From Malachius bipustulatus (lineage: Eukaryota; Arthropoda; Insecta; Coleoptera; Melyridae), in NCBI GenBank assembly GCA_910589415.1, contig OU342635.1:2976001-3040000 (forward strand): 64,000 nucleotides of DNA, written 5' to 3'. Below the pieces are notes generated by a model. That model was not told where the DNA came from. It was given only the letters and a program-made list of their open reading frames with translations, and did no database searches. The position numbers and the translations under genes were made by a program. This document shows, one piece after another, positions 12,051-24,235 of this stretch. Position 1 is the stretch's first letter, and each line of letters begins with the position of its first letter.

Positions 12051-13740
12051 CGATATTTCAAATCTGTTTTCATCAACTTATTTAGACAAAAATCTACCAT
12101 TTTTACTAGCTTAACAGATCCTATATCTGTTACGGTTTCCGATTATGTACTCGTAGGTATCCCTTCAACGTCTAAAAACTACTTGCCATATTCTATGGTA
12201 GTGATGACAGGTAAAAATATTTTCATTCGAGACCGCAGGAGCTCGTTAAAACGTCCCAAAGTCAATACTTTGTTGACCTAACGATTCTTAAAACTGATTA
12301 CAATATTCCTCCTGAGCGCTTTGATATGCCGGAGGCGTGAAGTGATAGCGGCGGTCAGAGGGTTATGTTTGGATAGTCTTATTTATAGCGAACCGACCTC
12401 ACAAGAAGCCGCCCCTCGCCTGATTTATGCGTGACTGTTGTCACTTCCAAAGCTTCTAGCCATTCGTCTCTCTGGCGGCTTTAGGGAATCTCACGATCTT
12501 TATCAATATGATGTATCATTACAGGCTGTATTTTTGGGTCACTTCCCAACAATACAATTAGTTGCAAATTTTAAATTCTTATGCAATAATAAAGCTTTCT
12601 CATCGGGGTTAAAATTTTCAAAAATTGTCGTAAAACGTAACTCATTAAAAACAATTTTCAAAATTAAAATCATTGGGTGAAGATTTTTTTTTAAAGATAT
12701 AAGGAAACTTGTAAATTATAGTTGCAGTAAATTTCTGTCAATTTTCGCAGGTATGGTTTAAGATGACGTTTGCAACATCAGTTAACTTCAAAATTACCTG
12801 GCCAAAGTCAGCTTATAGTGCGATTTCAATATTACCTTACTGAAACATTTCAGCTGCAACACTACTTTCTTATCTGTGTGGAATGAGGGAGCAATTATTT
12901 TGCAAGAGTGACTTTTCTGATGCCAAGCTTGCTGAAAGGTATACGGTAAATATAAAGTGAGAATGATTCAAATTAAATTAATACTTTTCGCAATGAGAGA
13001 TGCTGGAGTGACAGACTTCCATCTTGACAGAAACACGTTGTCGGTTAATTCGGCATGCCTGTCTCTTGTGTTATTTGTACATACCTAGCTCTGGAAGCAG
13101 GCAGCACATATAATCCCTGAGAATTTCAAATGCTTATTGTGCTGGAAGAATGTTAATTAAAAATATTTTTATTTGTGACGTGGCATACTTTATTTGACGT
13201 GGGATACTTGACATTTTTTGTATCCAAATACTATTCTATATACAGAGTGGGAGAAATATGTCTGGAAACAGCTAGTTTTTCTGCCAAAAGTGTGATCAGA
13301 AATATTCAAAACTTGATTCAGCTGTTTAAGTATGTGAGAATTTCAGGTTTGATTTGTGCGATGTTGCCAGACTCACCGTTTTTCAGATATTATTAGTCAC
13401 TGTTGTTTTTTTTAAATGTAACAATAATTTTTTTTATTCAATACGAGTTTAGCCATATGTAACAAATGTAATAATTGAACAAATTTACAGGGTGTTATGC
13501 TTAATAAACCACAGTAGCACAAGCACTATTTTATTGTGAAAAATACTGAAAAACCTGAAAAATCGATTTTTCTTATTTTTGACAGGATTTTTTATTATTA
13601 AAAAAAACGGGATGGATGACCAATGACCAGAACTCTGTACATAGGACATTTTGACTAGTAATATCAATAGTTTTACTTGTTAACGAAATTAATTGTTATC
13701 TATTGTCAAATTATTTTGACGTATTGTTATATTAATATTA
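12051..13740. other. Intergenic DNA, one isolated element end
   Basis: No gene recognised. TTACAGGGTGTTATGC at 13486 resembles a palindromic-element end without a partner. Confidence 0.4.
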
Positions 13741-13743
13741 ATT

Positions 13744-13777
<34 letters not shown>

Positions 13778-13778
13778 G
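13741..13778. repeat. (ATT)n microsatellite
   Basis: About twelve consecutive ATT/TTA triplets. It ends about 33 bases before a foldback element. Confidence 0.9.
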
Positions 13779-13810
13779 ATTATATCCTAATAGACAGGGG
13801 AATAAGGAAC

Positions 13811-14363
13811 TATACAGGGTGTTAGTTAAGTACGGGGCCAAACTCCAAGAGGTGCTTCCTTGAGTGATTTTAAGAAGAAAAGTTCAAATAAACATGGATC
13901 CGAAAATGCATATCTTTCAAGATCCAGGGTGTCAAAATTAAAAAAAAAATTCGAATGTTCGTGAATATCTCTAAACTCTTTTAATAAATTTTGTTGAAAT
14001 TTGGCAGTTCTGTTTGTAATCACAAGAGGGTAATTTAGCCCCAATTAGATTAAAATTATTAATTCCAGTGGCGTCCCGGAAGACAGTCTAACTAATATTT
14101 TTGATTAAAAAATTGGGCGCCACTGATTTTTTTTTAATATTGTATTTTTTTCGAATTAAGCAACTAGAAATACAACTATTTTATCTCTTGAGTTTTTTTC
14201 ATATCTTGCTTTGTTTTCGAGAAAAAAAAAATGAAAGTTTGACACCCTGTATTTTGAAAAATATGCATTTTCGGACCAATGTTTATTTGAACTTTTCTTC
14301 TTAAAATCACTCAAGGAAGCACCCCTTGGAGTTTGGCCCCGTATTTAACTAACACCCTGTATA
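13811..14363. mobile_element. Palindromic (foldback) element, TACAGGGTG termini
   Basis: Starts TATACAGGGTGTTAGTTAAG and ends with its near complement ACTAACACCCTGTATAT. The arms (about 13811-13950 and 14235-14363) are close inverted copies, including the GGGGCCAAACTCCAAG segment. Each arm carries a second internal CACCCTGTA-like motif (near 13925 and 14240), as if two nested palindromes share ends. No coding sequence. Confidence 0.8.
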
Positions 14364-15554
14364 TCAAAAAAGTGGGTTTTTATTGCACGAATCTTTCAAA
14401 TGGTCATTAAGCATTAAAAAATCGCGGAGTGCTAATTCAATTACAGGGCGGAAATTGGAGATAAGGGTGAAAATGCACCCCTTTCAGCTTCTTTTTTATT
14501 AAAAAAATTCTTATTTCAATAATATCCAAATATGTAACTTGAAAAAAGGCAAAAAATTATTTTTTTTTTTCATTCTTTTTGCGTATAATTATTTTCTGAG
14601 TGGAGATAGGTGGAAAAAAACCAGTTGAGTGGCTGGGTTGACTGAGCTGCCATGCAAATTATGTTAATTCCATCCCTCATCAAATATTCTCTTCCATCTC
14701 TTCCATATTTACTTGAATAAATAAGAGGCCAGTCAATGTTTTTAAATCTTTAAAAGAGTAATCGCAATAAATAAGAGCTTAACTCCGCTTAATAGCATGC
14801 GGGTAGATTGTATTGGAATTTCTAAAATAAATTAGGTCAGATTCGGTTACCTGTTAAGTGTTGAAGTTAAGGACAAACAGCCTTAGGTATTCACTAATGA
14901 ACAAATACAGTCCCTTTGAAACCGCCTATCCTGAAGGAATGACCCTAATGGGGTGCTAATAAATCACACTCCCCTACCTATACCTGGAGGCTAGTAATCA
15001 GGAGGTAAGTAATGAACTGTGCACCTATCCAGAACATTTACAGTGTACTTCCATATTATTTCATATTTTATTTTGTGTTCATAACTTTGAAATTGAAGTT
15101 TTGATAACATATTGAAGTTGACATAGAACTTTTCATATTTCATATTTCATAACATGTGAGTTCAATTATTACTTCGCATATTGTACCTAACTACTTAAAA
15201 TTTCAGTTTAATATGAATGAGAAGCAAAAATGAACAATAAATTTGAACTGGCAACTCGACAGAAAATTAATACAGAAATCCAATATTTAAAACTAATATC
15301 AAAATTGTAATGCAATTTTGGATTCAATCGGATGAACATTTAATATCAAACTTCAGTTTATATTGAAGATGATATTTATTTATTGATCGCTGAGCTCCTA
15401 GAGATAAAAAAAATGAAGAGTAATTATTGTTCGTAATTCCATAATTTCATTAAAAATCAACGTCATCATGATCGTCACCGGTGGTTTTAGTCACTAAGAA
15501 AGATGACTCGACACATTTCTAAGTAGACTGCAGAAAACTCAATGGTGTGACTAA
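14364..15554. other. Intergenic DNA, nothing recognised
   Basis: AT-rich, no coherent frame, no repeat boundary that I can support. Confidence 0.45.
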
Positions 15555-15571
15555 CCCCCCCCCCCCCCCCC
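15555..15571. repeat. Poly-C run
   Basis: Seventeen consecutive C residues. Its length is prone to sequencing or assembly error. Confidence 0.9.
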
Positions 15572-15624
15572 ACTTATTGGTTTTCAACGCTGGATATGGA
15601 TCTGAGGAGCGTAGTGGCGATCGA

Positions 15625-15745
15625 ACAATGAAGAACTAGATCGACATACCTGTTATTTTTTTACCACATCACAAACGATTAAAAAGATGTTTTAATTAAA
15701 AAAACGATCTCACACCGTTAGCGTTTCAAGATAAGGAGAAAGAAA
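15625..15745 (+). repeat. Dispersed repeat, copy A
   Basis: The stretch with AAGAACTAGATCGACATACC and CCACATCACAAACGATTAAA recurs in the same orientation at 20015-20135 with small differences. Both copies end near AGCGTTTCAAGA. No coding potential. Probably two copies of a short interspersed element, but I see no termini. Confidence 0.7.
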
Positions 15746-16739
15746 TCATACAAAAGGAAATTTATAGAAATTAATTGATACAACTTAGATACAGTAGCGG
15801 CAAAGTTGGATAAAGATGACACTTCTGCAAGTGAAGCCACTCGTAGTCGTAAAAAATATATTTTTGGAAATTTGAATACCTACACACACAAATATGTTTC
15901 AGTGTAAAATGAAAATAATTATTGTTATGAAGTATATGGTGAAAAATGAAGTACCTACGGCGAAACAGTTATTAATTATTACACCATTCTCGCGCCAAAA
16001 TATATATACATAAGTTCAGAACATCCATTAACATCAAACATGTACGCGTGATGTCATCTACATTACGTTTTAACATAAAGCTTAGTCACAGTCCATTACC
16101 ATTCCGTCACAACGATTCTCAAGAATAATTTTCTCTCAAGTAAAATTGGATTGGTCCTGTAAAATAAATACAAATAAATGTTTTTGTAACATCACAAAGT
16201 TTACGCCATTTACTCAAAAAAGGAATTAATTGAGTAATTAATAGTCAATTACTTAGTATTAGTCCCCCATACGTGTATCAATTAAAGTGGTGTTTCAGCT
16301 TTTTTTTTTCATATAATATTTAGGTGGTAAACGTTAAAAAATATTATATTGATTGAATTTTTTTTCTATACTCTGTCCATACAAAAAAATACATACTTTA
16401 ATGAAAATCATGCAAAATCTAGATGGCCTTGAATTGGTTTGACACCTAAACGGTACATGTCCAGTATGTGCAGTGGGCTGAATTCAAAATTTTATAACTC
16501 TTGTTACACAGGGCGAGTTATTAACGAAAGAAAAAAAAAGGAGTGTGGCATTATTTGCTGGTTTTGTATGCGCATGGGGAATTGTTAGGGGAGCAGGAAT
16601 TCCAAAAAGCTTAAAAAACCGGTTCAAACTGCCATTTTTGTCAAAAAAATTCTATTAACCGCGGGAGATGATTGGTGAAGGTTTTAGGCTAGGCATTGTG
16701 GCGGAGCCATCAGAACTTTTCGCACATTCATTTAAATTT
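15746..16739. other. Intergenic DNA, nothing recognised
   Basis: AT-rich sequence without a recognisable gene, terminal repeat or array. Confidence 0.4.
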
Positions 16740-17560
16740 GAGCATACTAGGAATAAAATAGGATTCAGACGAAATTTTTGCTACAGTTAGTTTTGATTTT
16801 ATCACCCTTTATATTTTTTTAGATCACTGAACATGAATTTCAAGTTTTACAGGCAAAAATTTAGATCGGAACTTTGTTTTTCTGGAACTTTTTGGCCATT
16901 TCTGGAAAGTTTTGCACATTTTTGCATAAAATTTAGCACTTTTTTCAGTTTTTTGGCCAAAATCTCAGAAGTGAAGCATTTTTCGACAAGTCCATTCAAT
17001 GCAATATTGAAGTAGACAAAACTTCCTACATTTCTCATAAAAAAACGTTTTTCTGGAAGAATAACCGTTGCGTGAGGTTTTTGGAAAATTTTGATTTTCT
17101 CACCCTTTACGTTTTTCTTTTGGGAGTATGTAGCTGAACGCGTTTTTTTTTTACTGAAAACGCATCTGAAGTTTGTTGACAAAAGATCGTAACTTCCTTT
17201 TCTTCACTTTTTGTCAAAATTTTTGCACTTTTTTCAGTTTTTGGCCAAAATCTCAGAAATGAAGCGTTTTTTCGACAAGTCTATTTCATACAAAATTAAA
17301 GTAGACAGAATTTACTACATTTATCATAAATAATGTTTTTCTGGAAGACTAACTGTTTCCCCATAGAGTCCGCCAAAAAAACATACTCCCATTACGTGGG
17401 GGCTAGGCAAGTTTTGCTATAGTTTTGATTTTCGTACTGTTTACGTTTTTCGGGTATGAACCTGAACACGTTTATTGACTGACCACGAATTTGAAGTTTG
17501 CCAAAGGAACTGCCCTTTTTTCACTTTTACCCAAATCTTTTCACTTTTTTTGTAACCGAT
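16740..17560. repeat. Degenerate tandem repeat, period about 290-330 bp
   Basis: GCACTTTTTTCAGTTTTTTG followed by GCCAAAATCTCAGAA occurs near 16936 and again near 17226. The preceding GTTTTGATTTT...ACCCTTTA...GTTTTT block recurs near 16788, 17088 and 17428. About two and a half units in total, diverged by substitutions and indels. Short frames on both strands (for example 16847-17182) are by-products. Confidence 0.6.
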
Positions 17561-17725
17561 GTGGCTTCTCCACAATTGAATAAATTCGAAATTCAGTGGC
17601 TTACTTCATACTGTATAAGTACTTAAATGTCATTAATAATTAAAATTAAAATGAAAACCGCTTGAAAATAAATTTTTTTTTTTGTCACGTTCACCATGCG
17701 TGATATTATGTATTTGAAAAAAAAA

Positions 17726-18280
17726 ATGGGTGTTCTACAAGCTCTATGACAAACTTTGACAGATGGTAGGTTGCTTGATTTTAAACATATTTTTTTAATA
17801 AACATGGGTCCGATTCGTTTTTGTTTAGAAGTTACAAGCATTAGAAAATCGTAATTTTTCAAGTTCAAGGCCCTGTAAAAGGAAAACGGTTCAAGATAGA
17901 GAAAAACGGCTTACATGTCCCTATTTTAACTTTTCATGGACTATCCTATGGTATAGAAACATTTGTACTTTCTTTGATTTTTTTAAATGTGGAGAAATCT
18001 CAGATTTTTTCAAATTTTTTATCACCCTGTATAAACATTTCATCTACATCATAGGATAGTACATGAAAAGTTAAAATAGGGACATGTGTAAGCCGTTTTT
18101 CTCTATCTTGAACCGTTTTCCTTTTACAGGGCCTTGAACTTGAAAAATTACGATTTTTTAAATGCTTGTAACTTCTAAACAAAAACGAATCGGACCCATG
18201 TTTATTAAAAAAAATATGTTTAAAATCAAGCAACCTACCATCTGTCAAAGTTTGTCATAGAGCTTGTAGAACACCCTGAA
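17726..18280. mobile_element. Palindromic (foldback) element
   Basis: GGGTGTTCTACAAGCTCTATGACAAAC on the left is mirrored by GTTTGTCATAGAGCTTGTAGAACACCC on the right. The arms run inward for about 250 bp with few mismatches to a centre near 18000, where another CACCCTGTATAAAC motif lies. The internal segment CTTACATGTCCCTATTTTAAC is shared with the shorter palindrome at 28495-28690, so the two belong to one family. Confidence 0.8.
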
Positions 18281-18559
18281 TCAGGTGTAGGTACTTACCG
18301 TTGTAAACAGAATAATTTTTTTACCAAATTCCCTTTTTGGGGAAATGGTAGGGACTACCTTCTCCCATTCCGCCCAAGTTTTCAAATTTATTTCGATCTG
18401 GAACGCAACGTAGAAGAAAGATAAAAACTAAACTGAACTACTGAACTGACTTCTCGTGATCGAAAAGTGATTTTAAAAACTTCAACAATACTTAGCCTGC
18501 CCTACGTTGTGTGATTTTAATTTTACAGCCTACTCATAGCCCCAATAACAATCAACATT

Positions 18560-19801
18560 AAAAAAAATAACAAGTTTATTTGAAACAGTATTTTTATCTT
18601 AAGAATTAGAATTTATTTACTGTCTACATTTAGTAGGTTGCAATATATACACAGTATACAAATCAATCTTAGAAGATAATAATAATAAAATTAATAAATA
18701 CAAATATTATAAAATCAACCATAAATATGGTGATGAATGATGTGTAGAGAATCAATTAGTATATTTTTCGAAATTATCAATAATTCATCTTTATTTAAAT
18801 TGAATTTTTCGAAAAAATTTAAAACACTATTACTAATTGATCCTCTAGCCCCAAACCACAAACCTAAAGTATGCCAATTTCGATTACCAAAATTTTTAAA
18901 ATATTTTTTTTTATAATATTCGACACAACCATCATAAATATTTTGTTTCTCCAATTGAACATCAGAATCTTGATTTGGATTATTAGTTTCAAAACGTATA
19001 GTTGGATCAATTATGAATTATGTAGGCGTTATTTGATTTTTTATCAAATGCAACTATGTCACTGAAACGCTTCCTTCCTGCTTCATCTATTGCAAAAACC
19101 TCTTCGTAGCAAACGAAATTTTTTTCTTGAAGCAATCGAGAAATATGGTGTTTCACTTTATGATGTCTTGAGGTGATAAGAAGTGTGTTACTCTTGCAGC
19201 TACCTATAATATGAGCGGGTGTCTCTTTCTCGTTACCATATTTACGGCAACGGTCGGAGCTGCAATTGTTTCCAGGGACTCTATTCACGTTAGCATAATT
19301 ATAATTAAGTTTAATCGCTGCTGTCCATTCAGAGGAAGAAAGCGAATGTTGACTACTTACAAAGTTGTTGACCGGCTTATAAGTTTTAAAATGACAAACA
19401 CCAATACCTTGCCAGGATAAGCTACACCATTTTTGAAATTCAGTTTCCCTAAGATTCTGTCGAATTTGTCTTGAAGTTGTACCGTTTGTAGCTAGGGTTT
19501 TACAACAGTTATCAATTTCTTCAATGCAATTGAAAGCGCGGTGAAATAGTTCGTCATTGTAAGAAAGTAATTTTTTTGCGATTGAAAAATGCTGTAAATG
19601 TACTTCCCATTTCATACAAACAAGACCTAAGCCCCTGAATTTCCTTGGTGAGTATAACATATTATTACAAGTAGAAGCAGGAAGACCAATGATAGATTTA
19701 ACAGAACGGCGGATGATGATATCTAAACTGTTGGTTATAAGATTTGGTATTTTAGATAAAGGAGCTGCTTGAAGAGGGAATGTTAATAATGGAAAAATAT
19801 A
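18560..19801 (-). mobile_element. 5'-truncated R2-like non-LTR retrotransposon, 3' part
   Basis: Contains the C-terminal coding part (see the pseudogene entry) followed on the minus strand by about 150 bases of AT-rich 3' UTR ending near an A/T-rich tail at about 18560. The coding frame is open from about 19801, where a stop and unrelated AT-rich sequence begin. This fits 5' truncation during target-primed reverse transcription. The target duplication was not identified. Confidence 0.65.
18715..19801 (-). pseudogene. R2-like LINE reverse transcriptase/endonuclease C-terminal part
   Basis: The frame reads NSLDIIIRRSVKSIIGLP, then NMLYSPRKFRGLGLV, the thumb-type segment found after the RT domain in R2-clade elements. 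A cysteine/histidine knuckle follows (CSSDRCRKYG...TPAHIIGSCK), then RHHKVKHHISRLL and RKRFSDIVAFDK, the start of the restriction-like endonuclease core, and finally WHTLGLWFGARGS. The frame is broken at 19009-19022, where AATTATG is tandemly duplicated. This 7-bp insertion produces a stop and shifts the last 90 or so residues to another frame (18715-18954). No RT catalytic core is present. The R2-clade assignment rests on these motifs. Confidence 0.7.
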
Positions 19802-20014
19802 TTAAGTTTATAACTAAATAACTAAAAGTATAACTGGGGAAATATTCGCAATATAAACTAATCGGTTATAAACACAGCATGTTGATACCATAATATATAC
19901 AATTTTATTATATATACAATAATACAATAAAAAAATATTTATCGAATCATTTTAAACAATCGTACTTAACAATAGATCTGCTCCTAAGAGAAATGATAAC
20001 ATAGCTGCTATCGA

Positions 20015-20135
20015 ATAATAAAGAACTAGATCGACATACCTGCTATCTTCTTACCACATCACAAACGATTAAAAACATGTTTTAATTACAATCAAAAGAT
20101 CTTACACCATAAGCGTTTCAAGAGAAAGAGAAATA
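20015..20135 (+). repeat. Dispersed repeat, copy B
   Basis: Second copy of the 15625-15745 repeat, same orientation, sharing AAGAACTAGATCGACATACC and the following 90 bases with several substitutions and an indel. Confidence 0.7.
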
Positions 20136-21975
20136 CGGACGTCATATTGAAAGAAAAACCAATATGGCGCCCATATAAGGCAAACAAAAGTTCACTATCA
20201 TATCTTCGAAACTAGTACACGCAAAAACAATCAAACGAAAATGTAGTAATGGCAATCGCAACTGCCACATGGCAGCGTTTTAAGCATTAGGCATAATGAA
20301 CGAAAATTCCAGGGAAGATTCGTTTCGCCTTTTAATACTAATCATAAAATCCACTTCCTGTAAAATCGAGGGCCTTCGAAATTTTGTCATTCTGCGTAGG
20401 AAAAGTTCTAAATACTCGTTTCCCTAATCGATTAACAGAAGCCAATCCCTTGGGGAATTAAGTCATTGGTTTATTTAGTGGAAACAAGGGAGGCACTACT
20501 CAATCGCATTAGTATTGCTGTAGCTATTGTAGGAAACAATCACCGTATAATTCAGTTTTCTACCTGAGCGGCTAATACGTGAGCTTGAAAATGTGTTTCA
20601 GTAGAGGACATTAATTATTATTGTCAACTAAGTAAACTTTTTTGAAAGTTTTCTTTGTTTGTTGTGTGCGATTTCTACCTACACATCTTTAAATAAAGTC
20701 TCTATGGATAGTCATTAGCAATCTGAATTAAACATTTTAACAATGATAGCTGAGAAATAGGTTTTGCAACAATCGACTTTTGAAACCCTCCACCTGAAAA
20801 ATGATATTTCTCGTGTATCTCGAAGACGAGAAGAGCTACACGAGAACCGATCACTGTTATGAACTCCTCAAAATTTATAACGAACGATGGATGATTTTCA
20901 TTTAAATCTCAGGGAAAAAAAATTCTCGAAAAATTTCCACTGGTGGTGGTGGGCATAAGAGTTTTCATGAGAAATCGATGTCTTCGGAATAGGACGTAAT
21001 TTTGTTTGAATACATCTTACTGCAATACGAATGGGAGAAACAATTCATTTGGTCTATAAAATCCTCAGGTTTTTCACAAAACGCAAACAAATATTTTCAA
21101 AATGCAAAAAATAGCAATTTTTTCACCTTTGAAGTAATCTCGGGAACTAGTGTTCAGCTAAAGGCTACAATATTCAAGAACGCATTTTTATATGGCGCGT
21201 TCAGGCTACAGTCTTCATCCTAGATTGCTGTTTTTGTAAATATATATACACTAATTCCAGTATTAATTTAACATCCAAGAGTTGCAAAAACAACGAATAT
21301 AATAAATGTAACCTACCTACCTAACATCCAACATGGCAATATAACGTAATAGATTACCACACAAACTCGATATAGGCCTAATTAATTATAAAAATGTGGC
21401 GTCATTCCGTTTTTGATGGGTTTAATCGGTGTTCTGAAAATAGATAGGCACTTTCGTTAATAATTCTTCGTGACTCCATGTTATGTGGCAGCCCTGAAGT
21501 GATAAATGATTAAGGGATATGAAATGGCGTCTCGGGAAAAAACACCTTGTCTGATATCATCAAACCCTGGATAAGCAACCAAACGTACGAGTATAACAAA
21601 CGAGGCTACTGAACTAGGGGATTAGATGACTGATAAAAAATTTATTATGAAATCCCTGCTTTTTTCATACTTTTTATATTCCCTCCCCCTAATTAAATTC
21701 TTAACTGAATAAGGATATAGTTACAAAAAATAAATTCAGGAACATGAATTTTACTACTTTTGTCGTAAAACGGATAAGTTAAATGTCAGGGATGATGTTG
21801 CAGTCCCGGTTAACTTAAAAATTTTTGATAACTTGGCCTAATCCTAATTTTCTTTTCATTGCGTTTTAGAAAACTGCTATTCGATTCTTTAATTTTCTTC
21901 ATTTATCTAAATCTAATTATTATTATCAGTAGTGAATAAACAAAAAAAAAATTTTTATTAGATTAAAAAGAAAGT
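20136..21975. other. Intergenic DNA; right part may be leader of gypsy relic
   Basis: No gene recognised. The last 250 bases lie just internal to the tRNA-Lys-type primer site and may be 5' leader of a decayed gypsy element. No gag frame can be read. Confidence 0.4.
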
Positions 21976-21993
21976 GCCCCACGTTGGGCGCCA
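21976..21993 (-). promoter_or_regulatory. tRNA-Lys-type primer binding site of a gypsy-type element
   Basis: On the minus strand this reads TGGCGCCCAACGTGGGGC, the primer-binding site of Drosophila gypsy-type elements as I recall it (complement of tRNA-Lys 3' end). It follows LTR-like sequence, so the relic is in minus orientation. Confidence 0.75.
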
Positions 21994-22504
21994 ATTTTGT
22001 TATGGTATCCCCTTAACTATTTACCTATTTATAGAACATTAGTGTTTTATTTATCAATATGCAGAGATTGACCAAAATAAAGAATGAGAACGTAAACCGT
22101 AAACCTCATCAAAAGCAGTTATTCTACCTCTGTTTAAAAACACAATTGTAACAAAAGAGAATGAAGTGATTTAATGAAATTTCCTAAGAGTAAAAAAATG
22201 TCCTTTTTGATCTGACTGCTATATCTTATTGCCAGATGATCACTTTGAATTTCTCTAGCAGGCTAATTGCCGCGTTAATTCTTTTTGCCTTTTCATGAAT
22301 TTAACTTTATGTCTAGAATCATGCACAAGTCTAGTCCAATTTACCTACTTTTTTTGTTTAAACTGCTATTTGTGATTTTTAATGTTTTTTGTTTAACTTT
22401 TTAATCCCTGAGGGTGATTACCTAAATATCAGTGGAACTCTTCTATTAAATGAAAAGCCTAGAAGCAAATTAATCTAAATTAATTTTTCCTAGTATGATT
22501 TGTT
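21994..22504 (-). mobile_element. Decayed gypsy-type 5' LTR (limits approximate)
   Basis: Directly upstream (minus strand) of the primer site. Near its 3' end are GATAAATAAAACACTAATG, containing a polyadenylation signal, and the terminal CCATAACAAAATT. The 5' end is probably an AGTTAAAC, which occurs at 22504 and also at 22393, so the LTR is about 400 or 510 bp. No partner LTR, gag or pol is visible to the left. This is an old fragment unrelated in sequence to the intact provirus at 40-48 kb. Confidence 0.5.
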
Positions 22505-23316
22505 TAACTATATCCATGCCCGGGTCTTTTTGCAATTGAAACCCAATTAAAATTGAAAGAACATCTCAATTGAAAAATTGAGCACTTTATGAATTTGCTA
22601 AATTCTCTGCGGAAGTCATATAGGTAAATGAACGAAGTACTATAATATTTTCAATTGAAACATTCATCAGTGTTTCGTTTTTTGTTTACATTATAAACGG
22701 TTTTCATCAAGTAACACTCTGAATTCGGTTGAAAATGTTACCTTTGCAGATATCCGCGAGTTATTTTCGGTAAACAACAACCGATTGCTATCTTGCAAGA
22801 TCAGCGCTTTCGTCTTGCCTTGTTTTCATAAATGCGGGGTTGTATTCCATGCGGTTCGTTAGCTGTCATTGCTAGGCAGCTTTGCTTGAAAATTTGTAAT
22901 GAGGCAGTTACATTTTTCATTTTCTCTCCATGCCAGCTTCTTTGCGGCTGTGATATAAAATTTCCGCTTGTAGTCCTGCACTCTACTGATCCCGCGTCTT
23001 TATTAACGTCAGATAATCATCTTTACCGAAAGCAGAATGATGAACTACATATTATAAGGTAGCTACTTCATAATTATTATCTTACCTGGATTCATCTGCA
23101 ATAAGTCACTGATGGCGGTAATAAACGTAATGTCTTTCAATCGATCAAATGCTTTTTGTAATTATTTATGACGCTTTATTAGTGTATTTTTTTAACAAAA
23201 AAATACACTATTGAGGACGACATCACTTTTCGAAAATCACCCAAACTCATCAAATGTCCACCGATCATGACCCCCAGATCACGAAAAAGTGGTTTTCCAA
23301 AATTCACCTGCCCACG

Positions 23317-23317
<1 letters not shown>
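22505..23317. other. Intergenic DNA, nothing recognised
   Basis: No coherent gene; short frames only. Confidence 0.4.
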
Positions 23318-23348
<31 letters not shown>

Positions 23349-23356
23349 ATATATAC
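23318..23356. repeat. (TA)n microsatellite
   Basis: About nineteen TA units with one TTTA interruption. It is part of the GGCACCC repeat that follows. Confidence 0.85.
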
Positions 23357-23690
23357 GTATTGGTTGCATCTTACGGCACCCACGTAATCCATATACAATC
23401 TGGCACCCACACTTTTATACGTATAAAATAAAAAGTCCTTTTGTGGTTATACTGGCACCCATGTAAATCGAGTCCCAAATGGCACCAAAATGTATGAACT
23501 TGTGATAATAAGGGTCAAACTGACACCCTACAGCGTTGCCAAGATATCTGATCATTTTATGCATATAAAATAAAATTTCCGAGTGGTTGGCGTATTGGCA
23601 CCATTGTTAACATTTGTCTAAATGACACCAAAATGTATGAACTTGTGATATTACAGGTCTAAGTGACACCCTACCACTATTCGTATAGAA
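23318..23690 (+). repeat. (TA)n-linked GGCACCC repeat, forward copy
   Basis: A (TA)n tract (about 23318-23356) is followed by sequence rich in GGCACC/GACACCC. Within it, GACACCAAAATGTATGAACTTGTGAT and its context occur twice, starting near 23479 and 23622 (period about 143). An inverted relative with its own (TA)n lies at 30480-30833. Possibly a transposon with a TA-rich target or internal tract. Confidence 0.55.
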
Positions 23691-23813
23691 AGTGTACCTA
23701 CCTATAAGAATTGAACATAATCGGAAATTTTAGGAATATCTGCATGAATGAAATTAGCTGGAAAAAGCATGAATTCGCGCAATGCACGAGAATACTTTTA
23801 AATACAGTCCTTA

Positions 23814-24235
23814 AGAAGGGTTTCCATATGTGCATTTCGATGCGGCATAAATGTTCGTTACAGCATCAAAATGCATACCTATGCATTTTTGTATTCACAT
23901 TATGCATCTCTAGGAAAAAGCACCATGCGCATGGACATGCGCGAAATTAGAACGTGTTCCGTTTTCATGCCTGATTAGGATGCATTTCTAGTGAATTCGC
24001 TGGGATATTTAATTTGTAGTACTAACCAACAGTTTGAAAAAAAAACATGTGGTACCATATGTGATGTCTTAAAAATGACAGTTCAACAAATGACAATCGA
24101 AAATAGCATTAAATATGAATTTATCAGCCTTGTCATGCAGCAATGCAGCAGTAAACTGCATTAGTGTAAACATGGGTGCAATTTAATGCTGCATATATGC
24201 ATTCAGCATTGAAATGCACATGTGGAAATCCTGTT
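23814..24235. mobile_element. PIF/Harbinger-like MITE
   Basis: Left end AGAAGGGTTTCCATATGTGC is inverted at the right end as GCACATGTGGAAATCCTGTT, flanked by TTA on both sides (23811-23813 and 24236-24238). Sub-terminal GCATTT...ATGC motifs are repeated inside both ends. It is 422 bp with no coding sequence. The TIR match is imperfect at the outermost bases. Confidence 0.5.

Noticed and set aside
16847..17182. 111-residue frame
   Set aside because: Lies across a degenerate tandem repeat, and opposite-strand frames of equal quality exist.
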